Below are positions 24,574 through 33,044 of a stretch of 64,000 nt of DNA, one piece after another. The first letter of the stretch is position 1; every line of letters begins with the position of its first letter. This DNA is from Hymenobacter perfusus (GTDB lineage: Bacteria; Bacteroidota; Bacteroidia; Cytophagales; Hymenobacteraceae). The stretch covers positions 124,001 to 188,000 of the forward strand of contig NZ_RWIU01000007.1 of assembly GCF_003944765.1 (NCBI RefSeq). The letters run 5' to 3'. The notes under the pieces were generated by a model. That model searched no databases, was not told the DNA's origin, and saw nothing but the letters and a program-made list of their open reading frames with translations. Made by a program: the position numbers and the translations under genes.

Positions 24574-25959
24574 CTAGGCCACGGATTCCGAAGCCGGTTC
24601 ACGGCGGTAGGTGCGTTCAAACTCTTCGTCGATATGGTAAGTGGATTCTTCGTGCTGGCTCAGATCGAGGCCCAATTCTTCCTCCTGGAGCTTCACGCGC
24701 AATCCAAAGATTCGGTCGGTTATTTTAAGGAGAATCCACGCCCCCACAAATGAATAGGTGATGACGATGAGCAGGCCCAGCAGGTGGTAGCCGAAGGTGG
24801 TGAAGGAGCCGTGAATCAACCCTACTTTATCGGCAAACACGCCCGTGAGCAACATGCCCACAATACCGCCCAGCCCGTGGCATGGAAACACGTCCAGCGT
24901 ATCATCAATAGTAGTACGGGAGTTCTGCCAATGCACGGCCGCGTGGCTGATAATGGCCGACAACACCCCAAACAGGATGCTTTGGCCATAATCGACGTAG
25001 CCAGCGGCAGGGGTAATGGCCACCAGCCCGACTACCGCGCCGGTGCAGGCCCCCACGGCCGTAGGTTTGCCACCGCGCACTACCTCAATCAGCACCCAGG
25101 CCATGAGAGCAGCTGCCGAGGCCAGGTTGGTATTCACAAAGGATAAGGCCGCCAGTTCATTCGCGCCCAGGGCCGAGCCGGCGTTGAAGCCAAACCACCC
25201 GAACCATAGCAGGCCCGTTCCCAGCAGCACGTAGGGCACGTTAGGCGTAGAAAACGACGTGGGCCGCAGGTTAGCCGAGCGCCGGCCCAGCACCATTGCG
25301 CCCGCCAGCGCCGCTACACCCGCCGAAATGTGCACCACCGTGCCGCCCGCAAAATCAAGCACGCCCCACTTGCGCAGGAAGCCCTCGGGGTGCCAAGTCC
25401 AGTGGGCCAGCGGGCAGTAAATAAACAGGCTGAACAACACCATGAAGGCCAGATAACCCTTAAACCGCACCCGCTCGGCAAACGAGCCAGTAATCAGGGC
25501 CGGGGTGATGATGGCAAACTTGAGCTGAAAGGCAAAGAACAGAATGAACGGAATGGTAGCGGCAAAGGCCGGGTTGGGGGCCGTGCCCACGTTGCGCAGC
25601 AGCGCAAACGTGAAGGGGTTGCCAATTAGCCCGTGCCAGGAGTCGCCGTAGCACAGCGAGAAGCCCACGAAGTAGAACAGCACCGAAATCACGCCCAGCG
25701 CCACGAAGCTCTGCAACATGGTGCTAATCACGTTTTTGGGCCGCACCATTCCGCCGTAGAAGAACGACAGGCCCGGCGTCATAATCAGCACGAAGGCCGT
25801 GGCCGTCAGCATCCAGGCCACATCGGCTCCGTTGAGGGAGCCGGGTGCGGCGGCCGGGTGGGGCACCTGCACAAAGGCCGCCAGCAACGCCAGCACCAGC
25901 AGCGTACCCAGCGCGAACAGGCTCTTGCTGGGTTTCAGGGAAGAGGATCGGGGAGTCAT
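24574..25959 (-). CDS. amtB: Ammonium transporter Amt family
   Basis: A 461-residue Amt channel that conducts ammonium/ammonia across the inner membrane. Family marks: WMLTATAFVLIMTPGLSFFYGGMVRPKN, the signature DFAGGTVVHISAGVAALAGAMVLGRR with the first pore His, LLWFGWFGFNAGSA, and FPCHGLGGIVGMLLTGVFAD with the second pore His. Eleven to twelve membrane helices follow an N-terminal signal-like hydrophobic segment (LFALGTLLVLALLAAFVQV). It has a C-terminal cytoplasmic tail (LQEEELGLDLSQHEESTYHI) of the kind bound by PII proteins. No glnK-like gene is beside it. Upstream on the minus strand, TATATTGG (26004-25997) is a weak promoter candidate. Confidence 0.95.
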   Translation of the reverse strand: MTPRSSSLKPSKSLFALGTLLVLALLAAFVQVPHPAAAPGSLNGADVAWMLTATAFVLIMTPGLSFFYGGMVRPKNVISTMLQSFVALGVISVLFYFVGFSLCYGDSWHGLIGNPFTFALLRNVGTAPNPAFAATIPFILFFAFQLKFAIITPALITGSFAERVRFKGYLAFMVLFSLFIYCPLAHWTWHPEGFLRKWGVLDFAGGTVVHISAGVAALAGAMVLGRRSANLRPTSFSTPNVPYVLLGTGLLWFGWFGFNAGSALGANELAALSFVNTNLASAAALMAWVLIEVVRGGKPTAVGACTGAVVGLVAITPAAGYVDYGQSILFGVLSAIISHAAVHWQNSRTTIDDTLDVFPCHGLGGIVGMLLTGVFADKVGLIHGSFTTFGYHLLGLLIVITYSFVGAWILLKITDRIFGLRVKLQEEELGLDLSQHEESTYHIDEEFERTYRREPASESVA

Positions 25960-26222
25960 ATTCTATTTTTTAGCAGCTATACCTTATTTTCGAAGGCCAA
26001 TATACCTTAAACTAGTATTATTTTCTCCAACAGGCATTATAATTACATGCATTAATCATCTCATTATGACTAAAAATCACATATACGCTTCCATTTTTAC
26101 AGTCTACGTATCCAATAGCTAGTATGCTGTTTCTTCCAGTAAGCTGAGTGCCATCAGTAGCGTTGTAAAGCGTAGTTGCGGGTGAAACCCGTAGCTTGCA
26201 GCCATCCTACTACATATGCTTT

Positions 26223-27599
26223 ATGGCCGCTTTGCCCAATCCATCCGACTTACAGCTCTTACTCGACGCCCTGCAGTTTTCGCCCGAAAACGTGCCCCTG
26301 CGCCGCCACGTAGCCGGTTTGCTGCGCCAGTTGGGCCGCTTTGCCGAGGCCGAGGACCACTACCGCCTCGGCCTGCGCCAAGCCCCCGACGATGAGGAGC
26401 TGCAGCTGGGTCTGGCCGAAACCTACGCCGCCCTCCAGAAAACCTCAGCCGCTCTGGTGGTGCTGGAAGAAGTGCTGCGCGCCCACCCCGACCACGCCCG
26501 CGCCCACCTGCTGCACGCCCGGGTGCTGGCCCGCGCCGGCGGCCCACCCGACGAAGCCCGCGCTGCTTACCAGCAGGCCCTGCAGCTGGACGGCAGCCTG
26601 CGCAACCAGGACCTCGACGAGCAGCTGGGCCTGCGCCCAGCCGCCCAGCCCGCCAGCGGTGGCGCCCCGGCGGACTACAACGCCACCCACGTTTCGGACC
26701 AGGGCCTGGATGAGCGGGCCCTGTTTGCGGGCCTGGAGAAGCCGAAGATTACGTTCCAGGACGTGGGCGGGATGGACGCGGTGAAGGAAGAAATCGGTAT
26801 GAAGATGATTCAGCCACTATTGCACCCCGACCTCTACAAAGCCTACGGCAAGGCCGCCGGTGGCGGGCTGCTGCTATACGGGCCGCCCGGCTGCGGCAAA
26901 ACCTACCTGGCCCGGGCCACGGCCGGTGAAGTGAAGGCCTCATTCATTCACGTGGGCATCAACGACATTCTGGACATGTGGATGGGCCAGAGCGAGAAGA
27001 AGCTGCACGAGCTGTTTGAGCTGGCCCGGGTGCAGGCCCCCTGCGTGCTGTTTTTCGATGAGGTGGATGCCCTGGCTGCCAACCGCCACGACCTGCGCCA
27101 GAGCGCCGGCCGCACCCTCATCAACCAGTTTCTGGAGGAGCTGGATGGCGCCCGCAGCTCCAACGACGGCGTGCTGATTCTAGCCGCCACCAACGCGCCC
27201 TGGCAGCTCGACCCCGCCTTCCGCCGCCCCGGCCGCTTCGACCGGATTGTGCTGGTGACCCCGCCCGACGAGGCTGCCCGCGTGGCCATCCTGGAAGTGC
27301 TGCTTCGCGGCAAGCCCGTGGCCGCCGACCTGCGCCTGCCCGCCCTGGCCGCCCAGACCGCCGGCCTCTCCGGTGCCGACCTGCAGGCCGTGGTGGATAC
27401 GGCCGTGGAGGCGTGTTTGCGCGAGTCGATGAAGGCCGGCCAAGTGCGGCCGGTGCAGCAGAGCCATCTGCTGGCCGCCGCCAAGCAGGTGCGCCCCAGC
27501 ACCAAGGAGTGGTTTGCCACGGCCAAAAACTACGCTCTCTACTCCAACGAAGGCGGTACCTACGACGATATTCTGACCTACCTCGGCATCAAAAAATAA
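26223..27599 (+). CDS. TPR-fused Cdc48/Vps4-type AAA+ ATPase
   Basis: A 458-residue protein with two parts. Residues about 1-145 are TPR-like (SDLQLLLDALQFSPENVPLR, AEDHYRLGLRQAPDDEELQL, TSAALVVLEEVLRAHPDHAR). After a short linker, residues about 175-400 form a classic AAA module with a KITFQDVGGMDAVKEEI lead-in, Walker A GPPGCGKT (from residue 220), pore loop ILDMWMGQSEKK, Walker B FFDEVDALA (D279/E280), and arginine-finger region RRPGRFDR. The C-terminus (STKEWFATAKNYALYSNEGG) is a Vps4-like tail. It probably unfolds or remodels proteins using ATP. It starts a run of TPR membrane genes, the next beginning 7 bp after its stop. Target and partners are unknown. Confidence 0.9.
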   Translation: MAALPNPSDLQLLLDALQFSPENVPLRRHVAGLLRQLGRFAEAEDHYRLGLRQAPDDEELQLGLAETYAALQKTSAALVVLEEVLRAHPDHARAHLLHARVLARAGGPPDEARAAYQQALQLDGSLRNQDLDEQLGLRPAAQPASGGAPADYNATHVSDQGLDERALFAGLEKPKITFQDVGGMDAVKEEIGMKMIQPLLHPDLYKAYGKAAGGGLLLYGPPGCGKTYLARATAGEVKASFIHVGINDILDMWMGQSEKKLHELFELARVQAPCVLFFDEVDALAANRHDLRQSAGRTLINQFLEELDGARSSNDGVLILAATNAPWQLDPAFRRPGRFDRIVLVTPPDEAARVAILEVLLRGKPVAADLRLPALAAQTAGLSGADLQAVVDTAVEACLRESMKAGQVRPVQQSHLLAAAKQVRPSTKEWFATAKNYALYSNEGGTYDDILTYLGIKK

Positions 27600-27606
27600 C
27601 GGCGCT

Positions 27607-28872
27607 ATGAGGCCCGAAACCCCGGCCGCACGGTGGCAGGATGCGGTGCAGAACCTGCTGGACATTCACCGGCCGGAGCAGGCTGAGCGGCTGGTTCGGC
27701 AGCAGCTGGCGCTCAATCCGCAGGATGTATTCGCGCACATCCTGCTCAGCTTTGCGCTCTACCAACAGCAGCAGCTGGATGGCGCGCGCGAAGCGGCCCG
27801 GCAGGCATTGTCCCTGAATCCGGCCGCCAGTGAGGCGTTTTATGTGCTGTTTCTGGTTGAAGACCAGGCCGGGCAGGGACCTGCCCGTGCCCAGGCGCTG
27901 CAGGAAGCCCTGCATTTGCAGCCCTTCAACCCCAAATACCTGGCGGCGCAGGCGCAGCTCTACCTCCACCAACACCAGCCGGCCGCGGCGCAGCAGGCGG
28001 CGGCGCGAGGCCTAGCCAATTACCCTAGTCACGCAGGATGCCTGATAGCGGTGGCGAATGCGCTGCACGAGCAGCAGCGCTGGCCAGACCTGGCACCGGT
28101 GCTGCAGCAGCTGGTGGCGGCTCATCCTACCATGCCGAAAGCGCACCAGTTGCTGGGCCGCGAGGCGATGCGGCAGCAGCGCTACGCCGCTGCCCAGGTG
28201 CATTTTCAGGAAGTGCTGCGCCTAGCTCCCACCGATGCCACGGCCCTGCAAGGGGCCAGTCAGGCCATCCGCCGCCAGCTCTGGGTTGGCCGAGCGGCCG
28301 TGTGGCTGGATGCCTACCTGACGTTCATTTCGGAAGGCACCAAACAGCGCAACTTGAAAGCCTGGGGCCACTTTCTGCTGATTCTGATTCCGCTGAGTCT
28401 GCTCTGCATCCCCCTGTTACTGTTCATGGGGTTTGAAGCCGTGTACTGGCGTCTGCACCCGCAGGTACGGCGCCTGCGCAACCGCCCCGACCAGGCTCTT
28501 CCCTACGCGCAGCAAACATTCTGGCGGTACGGACCGGTGGCGGCCTTTACGCTGTTGCTGCTGGCCTGGCTCACGGGTATATTCTGGCTGCTGGTGTGGC
28601 TGGGCGTCCCGGAAAGCAGCCTGGGCCCGGGCCTCACGGGCGGGCTCACGACGGTGGCAATGGCCATCTGGGCCGCTTTCAAACAAGCCTCCGAGCACCC
28701 GTTGCCTGAAAAGTCACCCTTGGGAAAGGTGCTGGCAGCCGCGCTGGCGCTGGTCCTCAGTATTACGTGCGCTAGCTGGCCAGCCACTTGGCCCTATGGG
28801 CCGCTGGCAATATTGGGGCTTACGAGTTGGGCTGGATTTCTGGCCTTTCGCCGAGCCCGGGCGGCAGCATAG
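27607..28872 (+). CDS. TPR protein with C-terminal membrane bundle (paralogue 1)
   Basis: A 421-residue protein: the N-terminal half (about 1-230) is a TPR array (PEQAERLVRQQLALNPQDVF, LDGAREAARQALSLNPAAS, AAAQVHFQEVLRLAPTDA), then about four membrane helices (LILIPLSLLCIPLLLFMG, VAAFTLLLLAWLTGIFWLLV, TGGLTTVAMAIWAAF, LAAALALVLSITCASW). There is no signal peptide, so the TPR part is cytoplasmic by the positive-inside rule. It begins 7 bp after the AAA gene and precedes two proteins of the same layout, so they are one operon. A role as membrane adaptor for the ATPase is an inference. No family name is known to me. Confidence 0.85.
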   Translation: MRPETPAARWQDAVQNLLDIHRPEQAERLVRQQLALNPQDVFAHILLSFALYQQQQLDGAREAARQALSLNPAASEAFYVLFLVEDQAGQGPARAQALQEALHLQPFNPKYLAAQAQLYLHQHQPAAAQQAAARGLANYPSHAGCLIAVANALHEQQRWPDLAPVLQQLVAAHPTMPKAHQLLGREAMRQQRYAAAQVHFQEVLRLAPTDATALQGASQAIRRQLWVGRAAVWLDAYLTFISEGTKQRNLKAWGHFLLILIPLSLLCIPLLLFMGFEAVYWRLHPQVRRLRNRPDQALPYAQQTFWRYGPVAAFTLLLLAWLTGIFWLLVWLGVPESSLGPGLTGGLTTVAMAIWAAFKQASEHPLPEKSPLGKVLAAALALVLSITCASWPATWPYGPLAILGLTSWAGFLAFRRARAAA

Positions 28873-28907
28873 TAGCCGCCGTTTTTGCCTTCTATACCAT
28901 GCATTCT

Positions 28908-30161
28908 ATGAACACCCTCCAGCCGCGCCGGATTCAGGTTTTGCTGCGCCAGCTGCGCCCCGATCTGGCCGAAGGGGAAGCTCGGCGGCAGTTAGCTTGG
29001 TTTCCGGAATCCAGCCAGCTGCTGGCGCTGCTGGGGTTGAGTCTGATTCGCCAGAATAAGACAGCCGAAAGCCGGCCGGCCGCCGAGCGGGCCGTGGCAC
29101 TGGATGCCCAGAATGACTTCGCCTTTTACGTGTTTAGCCTGGCGTGCCTGCAGAGCGGGCAGCTACAGCCAGCTGCCCTGCACATTGCCACGGCCCTGCA
29201 GCTGCAGCCCACTGTGCCCGACTACCATTTCATTCAGGGCTCTGTGTCTTTTGCCGAAGGCTATGCAGAAGCCGCCCTGACCGCCGCCGACCAGGGCCTG
29301 CGCCTGCATCCGCAGCACGTGCAATGCCTCAACCTCCGGGCGCGGGCCCTGTCGCGGCTGGGTGGCGGGGCCGACTGGCACCACGAGTATCAGCAGGCGT
29401 TGCGCGAGGCGCCCATGTTTGCGCCCACGCACGTCAATCTGGGATTCAGCTACCTCGAGCATACCCAGTTTGAGCAGGCCGAGACGCATTTTCTGCAGGC
29501 GCTGGCCCTCGACCCAACCTCCCATGAGGCCCGGGCTGGTGTGGTATCCACGGCGGTGTCAAGGGCCGGGCTTGCTCCGCCGCCGAAGGCGCCCAAGCCG
29601 TGGTTTGTAGAAGACAAACGGGCCGGGTTTTTTCTGATTGCCCCGTTTGTGCTGATGTTTCTGGTAGTGTTTTATGTTGCGCTGGAAGACGTGGAAGCCG
29701 CCACGTTGCGGCAGTACGCGCTACCGGTGCTGGCCGGGGCCGTCCTGTTTTTTCTCTCGCCGGCTTTGCTGATTGCCAGCTTCAAAACGCTGCACCTGAG
29801 CTGGCAGCTGCTGCGGCCCGCTACCCGCCACGTGCTGCCAACCCCAATTCGTCAGCAACTGGCAGCAGAAGCCGGGGCCATTGTGGCGTTCTACCTGACC
29901 CTCGCTGCCCTGCTGCCTGCAAGTCCTGTCGTAGCCTGGGTATGTATAGCGTTAAGTTTGGCGGCGACAGCGCTGAGCTGGCAAACGCTTAGCACCGTAC
30001 GGGGCCGCCGGGCAGCCTACCTTTATGGCGCCGCTTTGCTGTTGCTGGCAGCACTGCTAGAGGCGTTCCAACTGGAGTACAGCCTCGGCAGCCGAGCACT
30101 CATGCTCTGCTTCAGCCTAGGCATGTGGGTGTATCTGCTAGCTTTTTCCTATCTCGAATAA
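28908..30161 (+). CDS. TPR protein with C-terminal membrane bundle (paralogue 2)
   Basis: A 417-residue paralogue of the flanking genes. TPR units are seen in EGEARRQLAWFPESSQLLAL, ESRPAAERAVALDAQNDFAF and FEQAETHFLQALALDPTSHEA; the C-terminal part carries about five helices (FFLIAPFVLMFLVVFYVAL, LPVLAGAVLFFLSPALLIAS, GAIVAFYLTLAALLPASPVV, AAYLYGAALLLLAALLEAF, MLCFSLGMWVYLLAFSYLE). The start M at 28908 (MNTLQPRRIQVLLRQLRP) matches the start of paralogue 3; ATG 28899 is 3 codons earlier. Nothing catalytic is visible. Confidence 0.82.
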   Translation: MNTLQPRRIQVLLRQLRPDLAEGEARRQLAWFPESSQLLALLGLSLIRQNKTAESRPAAERAVALDAQNDFAFYVFSLACLQSGQLQPAALHIATALQLQPTVPDYHFIQGSVSFAEGYAEAALTAADQGLRLHPQHVQCLNLRARALSRLGGGADWHHEYQQALREAPMFAPTHVNLGFSYLEHTQFEQAETHFLQALALDPTSHEARAGVVSTAVSRAGLAPPPKAPKPWFVEDKRAGFFLIAPFVLMFLVVFYVALEDVEAATLRQYALPVLAGAVLFFLSPALLIASFKTLHLSWQLLRPATRHVLPTPIRQQLAAEAGAIVAFYLTLAALLPASPVVAWVCIALSLAATALSWQTLSTVRGRRAAYLYGAALLLLAALLEAFQLEYSLGSRALMLCFSLGMWVYLLAFSYLE

Positions 30162-30188
30162 CTGCTCTTTCGGGCACCCAAGATCGAT

Positions 30189-31391
30189 ATGAATTCCTAC
30201 CATAATATCAGCCGCGTACAGTTACTGCTGCAGCATAAGCGCCCCCAGGAGGCCGAGCAGGAAGCCCGCCGCCAGCTCCGCGACGACCCCGACAATAGCT
30301 TCCTGCACTGCCTGCTGGCTTTGGCGTTGATGGAGCTAACTCAGTTACCCGAGGCCCAGGCCGAAGCCCAACAGGCCATCCACCTCGACCCCGAAAGCAG
30401 CTTTGCCTTCTACGTGCTGAGCGCCACGCTCCAGCGCCAGCACGAGCTACCGGCGGCGCTGGCTGCCATTGAAGAAGCCCTGGCCCTCGACCCCGAAGAT
30501 GCCGACTACCAGCACGTGCTGGGCCAGCTGCGGTTTCAGCAGGGGCAGCTCCACGCCGCGTTGCGCGCCGCCGAAGCCGGCCTGCAGGTTGACCCCACCC
30601 ACGTGGATTGCCTGGGGTTGCGGGCGCGCTGCCTGGCCCGCCTCGGCCGCCGCGACGAAGCCTCCGCCGACCTCGACGAAGCCCTGCGCCACAGCCCCTC
30701 CGACGCCGGTACCCACGCCGACCTGGGCTGGGTGGCCCTGGAGCGCGGCCGCGCCAAGGAAGCCGCCGGCCACTTCCGCGAAGCCCTGCGCCTCAACCCC
30801 ACCTCCGACTACGCCCGCGAAGGCCTGGTTTCGGCCCTGAAAGCCCGCTTCTGGCTCTACAACGGCTTCTACCGCTTCATGGTCTGGACCCAGACGCTGA
30901 GCCCGGGCACGCGGCAGGGCCTGTTCATCGGGTTGTTCCTGCTCTCGCGGGTGGTGCCGGGGCTGCTGCCGCTGTACCTGGTGCTGGTGTACATGAGCTG
31001 GTTTGCCGAGCCGTTGTTCAACTCCCTGCTACGCTTCAACCGCTACGGCCGCTTTGCCCTCAGCGAAGCGGATACCCGCTATTCCAATCAGTTTCTGGCC
31101 TTGCTGCTGAGCGGTCTGGCGTTACTAGGCGCGGGCCATTACGGCCAGCTTAGTTCGCTGACCACAGCGGGCCTGGTGGCGCTGGGGCTGCTGTTTCCGC
31201 TGGTGGGCACCCAGCGCCAGTGGCTCCCGAAACGGCGGCAGCAGTCGAAATGGTTTGGCTGGGGACTGGCCGCCGTGGGCGTACTGGCCGTTGGCTTCGA
31301 TGCGCTGGCGCTGCCCGGTGAAGGCCCACTGTTCCTGACGTTTATGGGCGGCACGCTGGTGTACGTGTGGGTGATGGGGTTGCGGGGCTAG
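30189..31391 (+). CDS. TPR protein with C-terminal membrane bundle (paralogue 3)
   Basis: A 400-residue paralogue with the most regular TPR array of the three (KRPQEAEQEARRQLRDDPDN, AQAEAQQAIHLDPESSFAFY, ALAAIEEALALDPEDADYQH, HAALRAAEAGLQVDPTHVDC, GRAKEAAGHFREALRLNPTS), residues about 1-205, then a segment of membrane helices (GLFIGLFLLSRVVPGLLPLY, LALLLSGLALLGAGHY, GWGLAAVGVLAVGF, LTFMGGTLVYVWVMGL). It is higher in GC than its neighbours. It ends the run; a BIME lies just downstream. I know no described function. Confidence 0.83.
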   Translation: MNSYHNISRVQLLLQHKRPQEAEQEARRQLRDDPDNSFLHCLLALALMELTQLPEAQAEAQQAIHLDPESSFAFYVLSATLQRQHELPAALAAIEEALALDPEDADYQHVLGQLRFQQGQLHAALRAAEAGLQVDPTHVDCLGLRARCLARLGRRDEASADLDEALRHSPSDAGTHADLGWVALERGRAKEAAGHFREALRLNPTSDYAREGLVSALKARFWLYNGFYRFMVWTQTLSPGTRQGLFIGLFLLSRVVPGLLPLYLVLVYMSWFAEPLFNSLLRFNRYGRFALSEADTRYSNQFLALLLSGLALLGAGHYGQLSSLTTAGLVALGLLFPLVGTQRQWLPKRRQQSKWFGWGLAAVGVLAVGFDALALPGEGPLFLTFMGGTLVYVWVMGLRG

Positions 31392-31417
31392 GTGCTGCGG
31401 CAGCCAGGGAACAGAAC

Positions 31418-31448
31418 GTCATGCTGAGCTTGCCAAAGCATCTCTACC
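31418..31448 (+). repeat. GTCATGCTGAGC element (single arm)
   Basis: A 31-nt sequence beginning GTCATGCTGAGCTTGCCAAA that is the reverse complement, with one mismatch, of the right arm of the palindrome at 53415-53445. Here no second arm is present. Confidence 0.7.
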
Positions 31449-31463
31449 AATTCGTTGCCCGGT

Positions 31464-31564
31464 TGTAGAGACGCGATACTTCGCGTCTCGTCGTCCGTGC
31501 CGTTAGGTCCGTTCGGACAGCCCAACCTCAGCAACGACGAGACGCAAAGTATTGCGTCTCTACA
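31464..31564 (+). repeat. BIME copy A (RAYT-linked REP pair)
   Basis: TGTAGAGACGCGATACTTCG at the left opens one hairpin, with stem GAGACGCGA/TCGCGTCTC. The right half carries GAGACGCAA/TTGCGTCTC followed by TACA, preceded by the tail CAACCTCAGCAACGACGA. It lies in the gap between the TPR operon and the threonine synthase gene. The left tail (TCGTCCGTGCCG) is degenerate. Confidence 0.85.
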
Positions 31565-31576
31565 TCGTTACGGTTG

Positions 31577-32782
31577 CTAGCCGTTTGCCCGGCCCAGCAC
31601 ATTATCCAGGTACTTCTGGGCCGAACCGGTGTTGAGCAGCAGGATCTGCTCCTCGGGTTGGATCTGGCCGGTGTGCAGCAGGTGCAGGGCCGCACTCCAC
31701 AGCGCCCCGCCTTCGGGGGCCACGAACAGGCCTTCCAGGTGGCTCAGCTCGCGCATGCCGGCCAGCATCTGCTCGTCGGTGATGGCTAGGGCCAGGCTGT
31801 GGGATTCATCCAGCACGTCGAGCATGAGCGGCTCGCCCAGCGGGCGGGGCACGGCCAGGCCGTTGGCGATGGAGGGCTGGCCCACGTAGGCGTGGCAGTT
31901 GGGTTGGCGGCCGGCGCGGGTTTCCACCAGCGGGCAGCAGTTGGCGGCCTGTACGGCTATCATGCGGGGCAATTTGGCGTGGCGTGGCAACCAGCCCAGG
32001 GCCTGCATTTCGCGCAGGGCCTTCCAGATGCCGATGAGGCCGGTACCGCCGCCGGCGGGATAGAGCAGCACGTCGGGCAGGGTCCAGTTAAGCTGTTCGG
32101 CCAGCTCGTAGCCCATGGTTTTCTTGCCTTCGAGGCGGTAGGGTTCCTTTAAGGTGGATACGTCGAGCAGCTCGCCGGCGGCGTTCAGCTCCCGCACCCG
32201 GGCGGCGCAGTCGTTGATGAGGCCGTCTACGAGGTGAACTTCGGCCCCGTACCAGTAGCATTCTTCCTTGAAGGCGGTGGGCGTATGGCGGGGCATCACC
32301 ACCACGCAACGCAGGCCGGCCCGGGCACAGTAGGCGGCCAGGGCCACGCCCGCGTTGCCAGCCGTGGGGATGATGCAGCCGGTTACGCCCAGCTCCTTCG
32401 CCTTGGAAACCGCCATGCTCAAGCCCCGGGCCTTGAACGAGCCGGTGGGGTTCTGGCCTTCGTCCTTGAGCAGCAGACTGCGCAAACCGTGGCGGGCGGC
32501 CAGGCGCGGCAGCGGCAGCAGCGGCGTCCAGCCCTCCCCCAGCGTCACGAGGTTGGCGTCATCGAGCAAGGGCAGCAGCGCGCGGTAGCGCCACATGGAG
32601 TTGTCGGCGGGGTTGATGGCTTCGGCGGGGGTAAGCAGGGCGGTGAGGTCGTAGCGGGCCAGCAGCGGCTGGGCGCAGCAGTCGGACAGGCGTTGCAGCG
32701 TGAAGGCATCGTGTGGGGCGTGGCAGGCGGCGCAGTGCAACGCGTGCAAACGGGATTGGGTGGTGGTTTCGAGGGTGGTCAT
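31577..32782 (-). CDS. Threonine synthase-like PLP enzyme
   Basis: A 401-residue fold-type II PLP enzyme. The PLP lysine is K117 in NPTGSFKARG, and the phosphate loop is PAGGGTGLIG. The N-terminal knuckle (LHCAACHAP, DCCAQP) resembles the zinc-ribbon seen in threonine synthase-like proteins. It probably converts O-phosphohomoserine to threonine in the cytoplasm; a related beta-lyase activity is possible. ATG at 32782 is preferred over 32887, since the upstream extension is non-coding repeat. It lies between two BIME copies. A LysR regulator lies upstream on the same strand, but the 262-bp gap between them holds a repeat, so joint regulation is uncertain. Confidence 0.88.
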   Translation of the reverse strand: MTTLETTTQSRLHALHCAACHAPHDAFTLQRLSDCCAQPLLARYDLTALLTPAEAINPADNSMWRYRALLPLLDDANLVTLGEGWTPLLPLPRLAARHGLRSLLLKDEGQNPTGSFKARGLSMAVSKAKELGVTGCIIPTAGNAGVALAAYCARAGLRCVVVMPRHTPTAFKEECYWYGAEVHLVDGLINDCAARVRELNAAGELLDVSTLKEPYRLEGKKTMGYELAEQLNWTLPDVLLYPAGGGTGLIGIWKALREMQALGWLPRHAKLPRMIAVQAANCCPLVETRAGRQPNCHAYVGQPSIANGLAVPRPLGEPLMLDVLDESHSLALAITDEQMLAGMRELSHLEGLFVAPEGGALWSAALHLLHTGQIQPEEQILLLNTGSAQKYLDNVLGRANG

Positions 32783-32874
32783 AGCGGAGAGTTCAACGCA
32801 AAACTCCCTGCCCGCTATGCCGGAACCAAACGCCTTCTTGGAATAGGCTATGCCCGTTTGGAATGATGAAAGGA

Positions 32875-32975
32875 TGTAGAGACGCAATAGTTGGAGTCTC
32901 GTCGTTGAACGGCCCGGAACCGCACATTCTAATCAACATCAGCAACGACGAGACGCAAAATATTGCGTCTCTACA
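32875..32975 (+). repeat. BIME copy B
   Basis: The right hairpin is intact (GACGAGACGC, TATTGCGTCTCTACA), with tail AACATCAGCAACGACGAG. The left hairpin is damaged (ACGCAATAGTTGGAGTCTCG), with the TTGAACG tail kept. It is in the gap between the LysR and threonine synthase genes. Confidence 0.85.
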
Positions 32976-33044
32976 CTTTTCAGGCATCAGCACGCGAGAT
33001 TCCTCGCAGGCTCGGAATGACGTTCTAGGTTTGCGCCGACCCTA

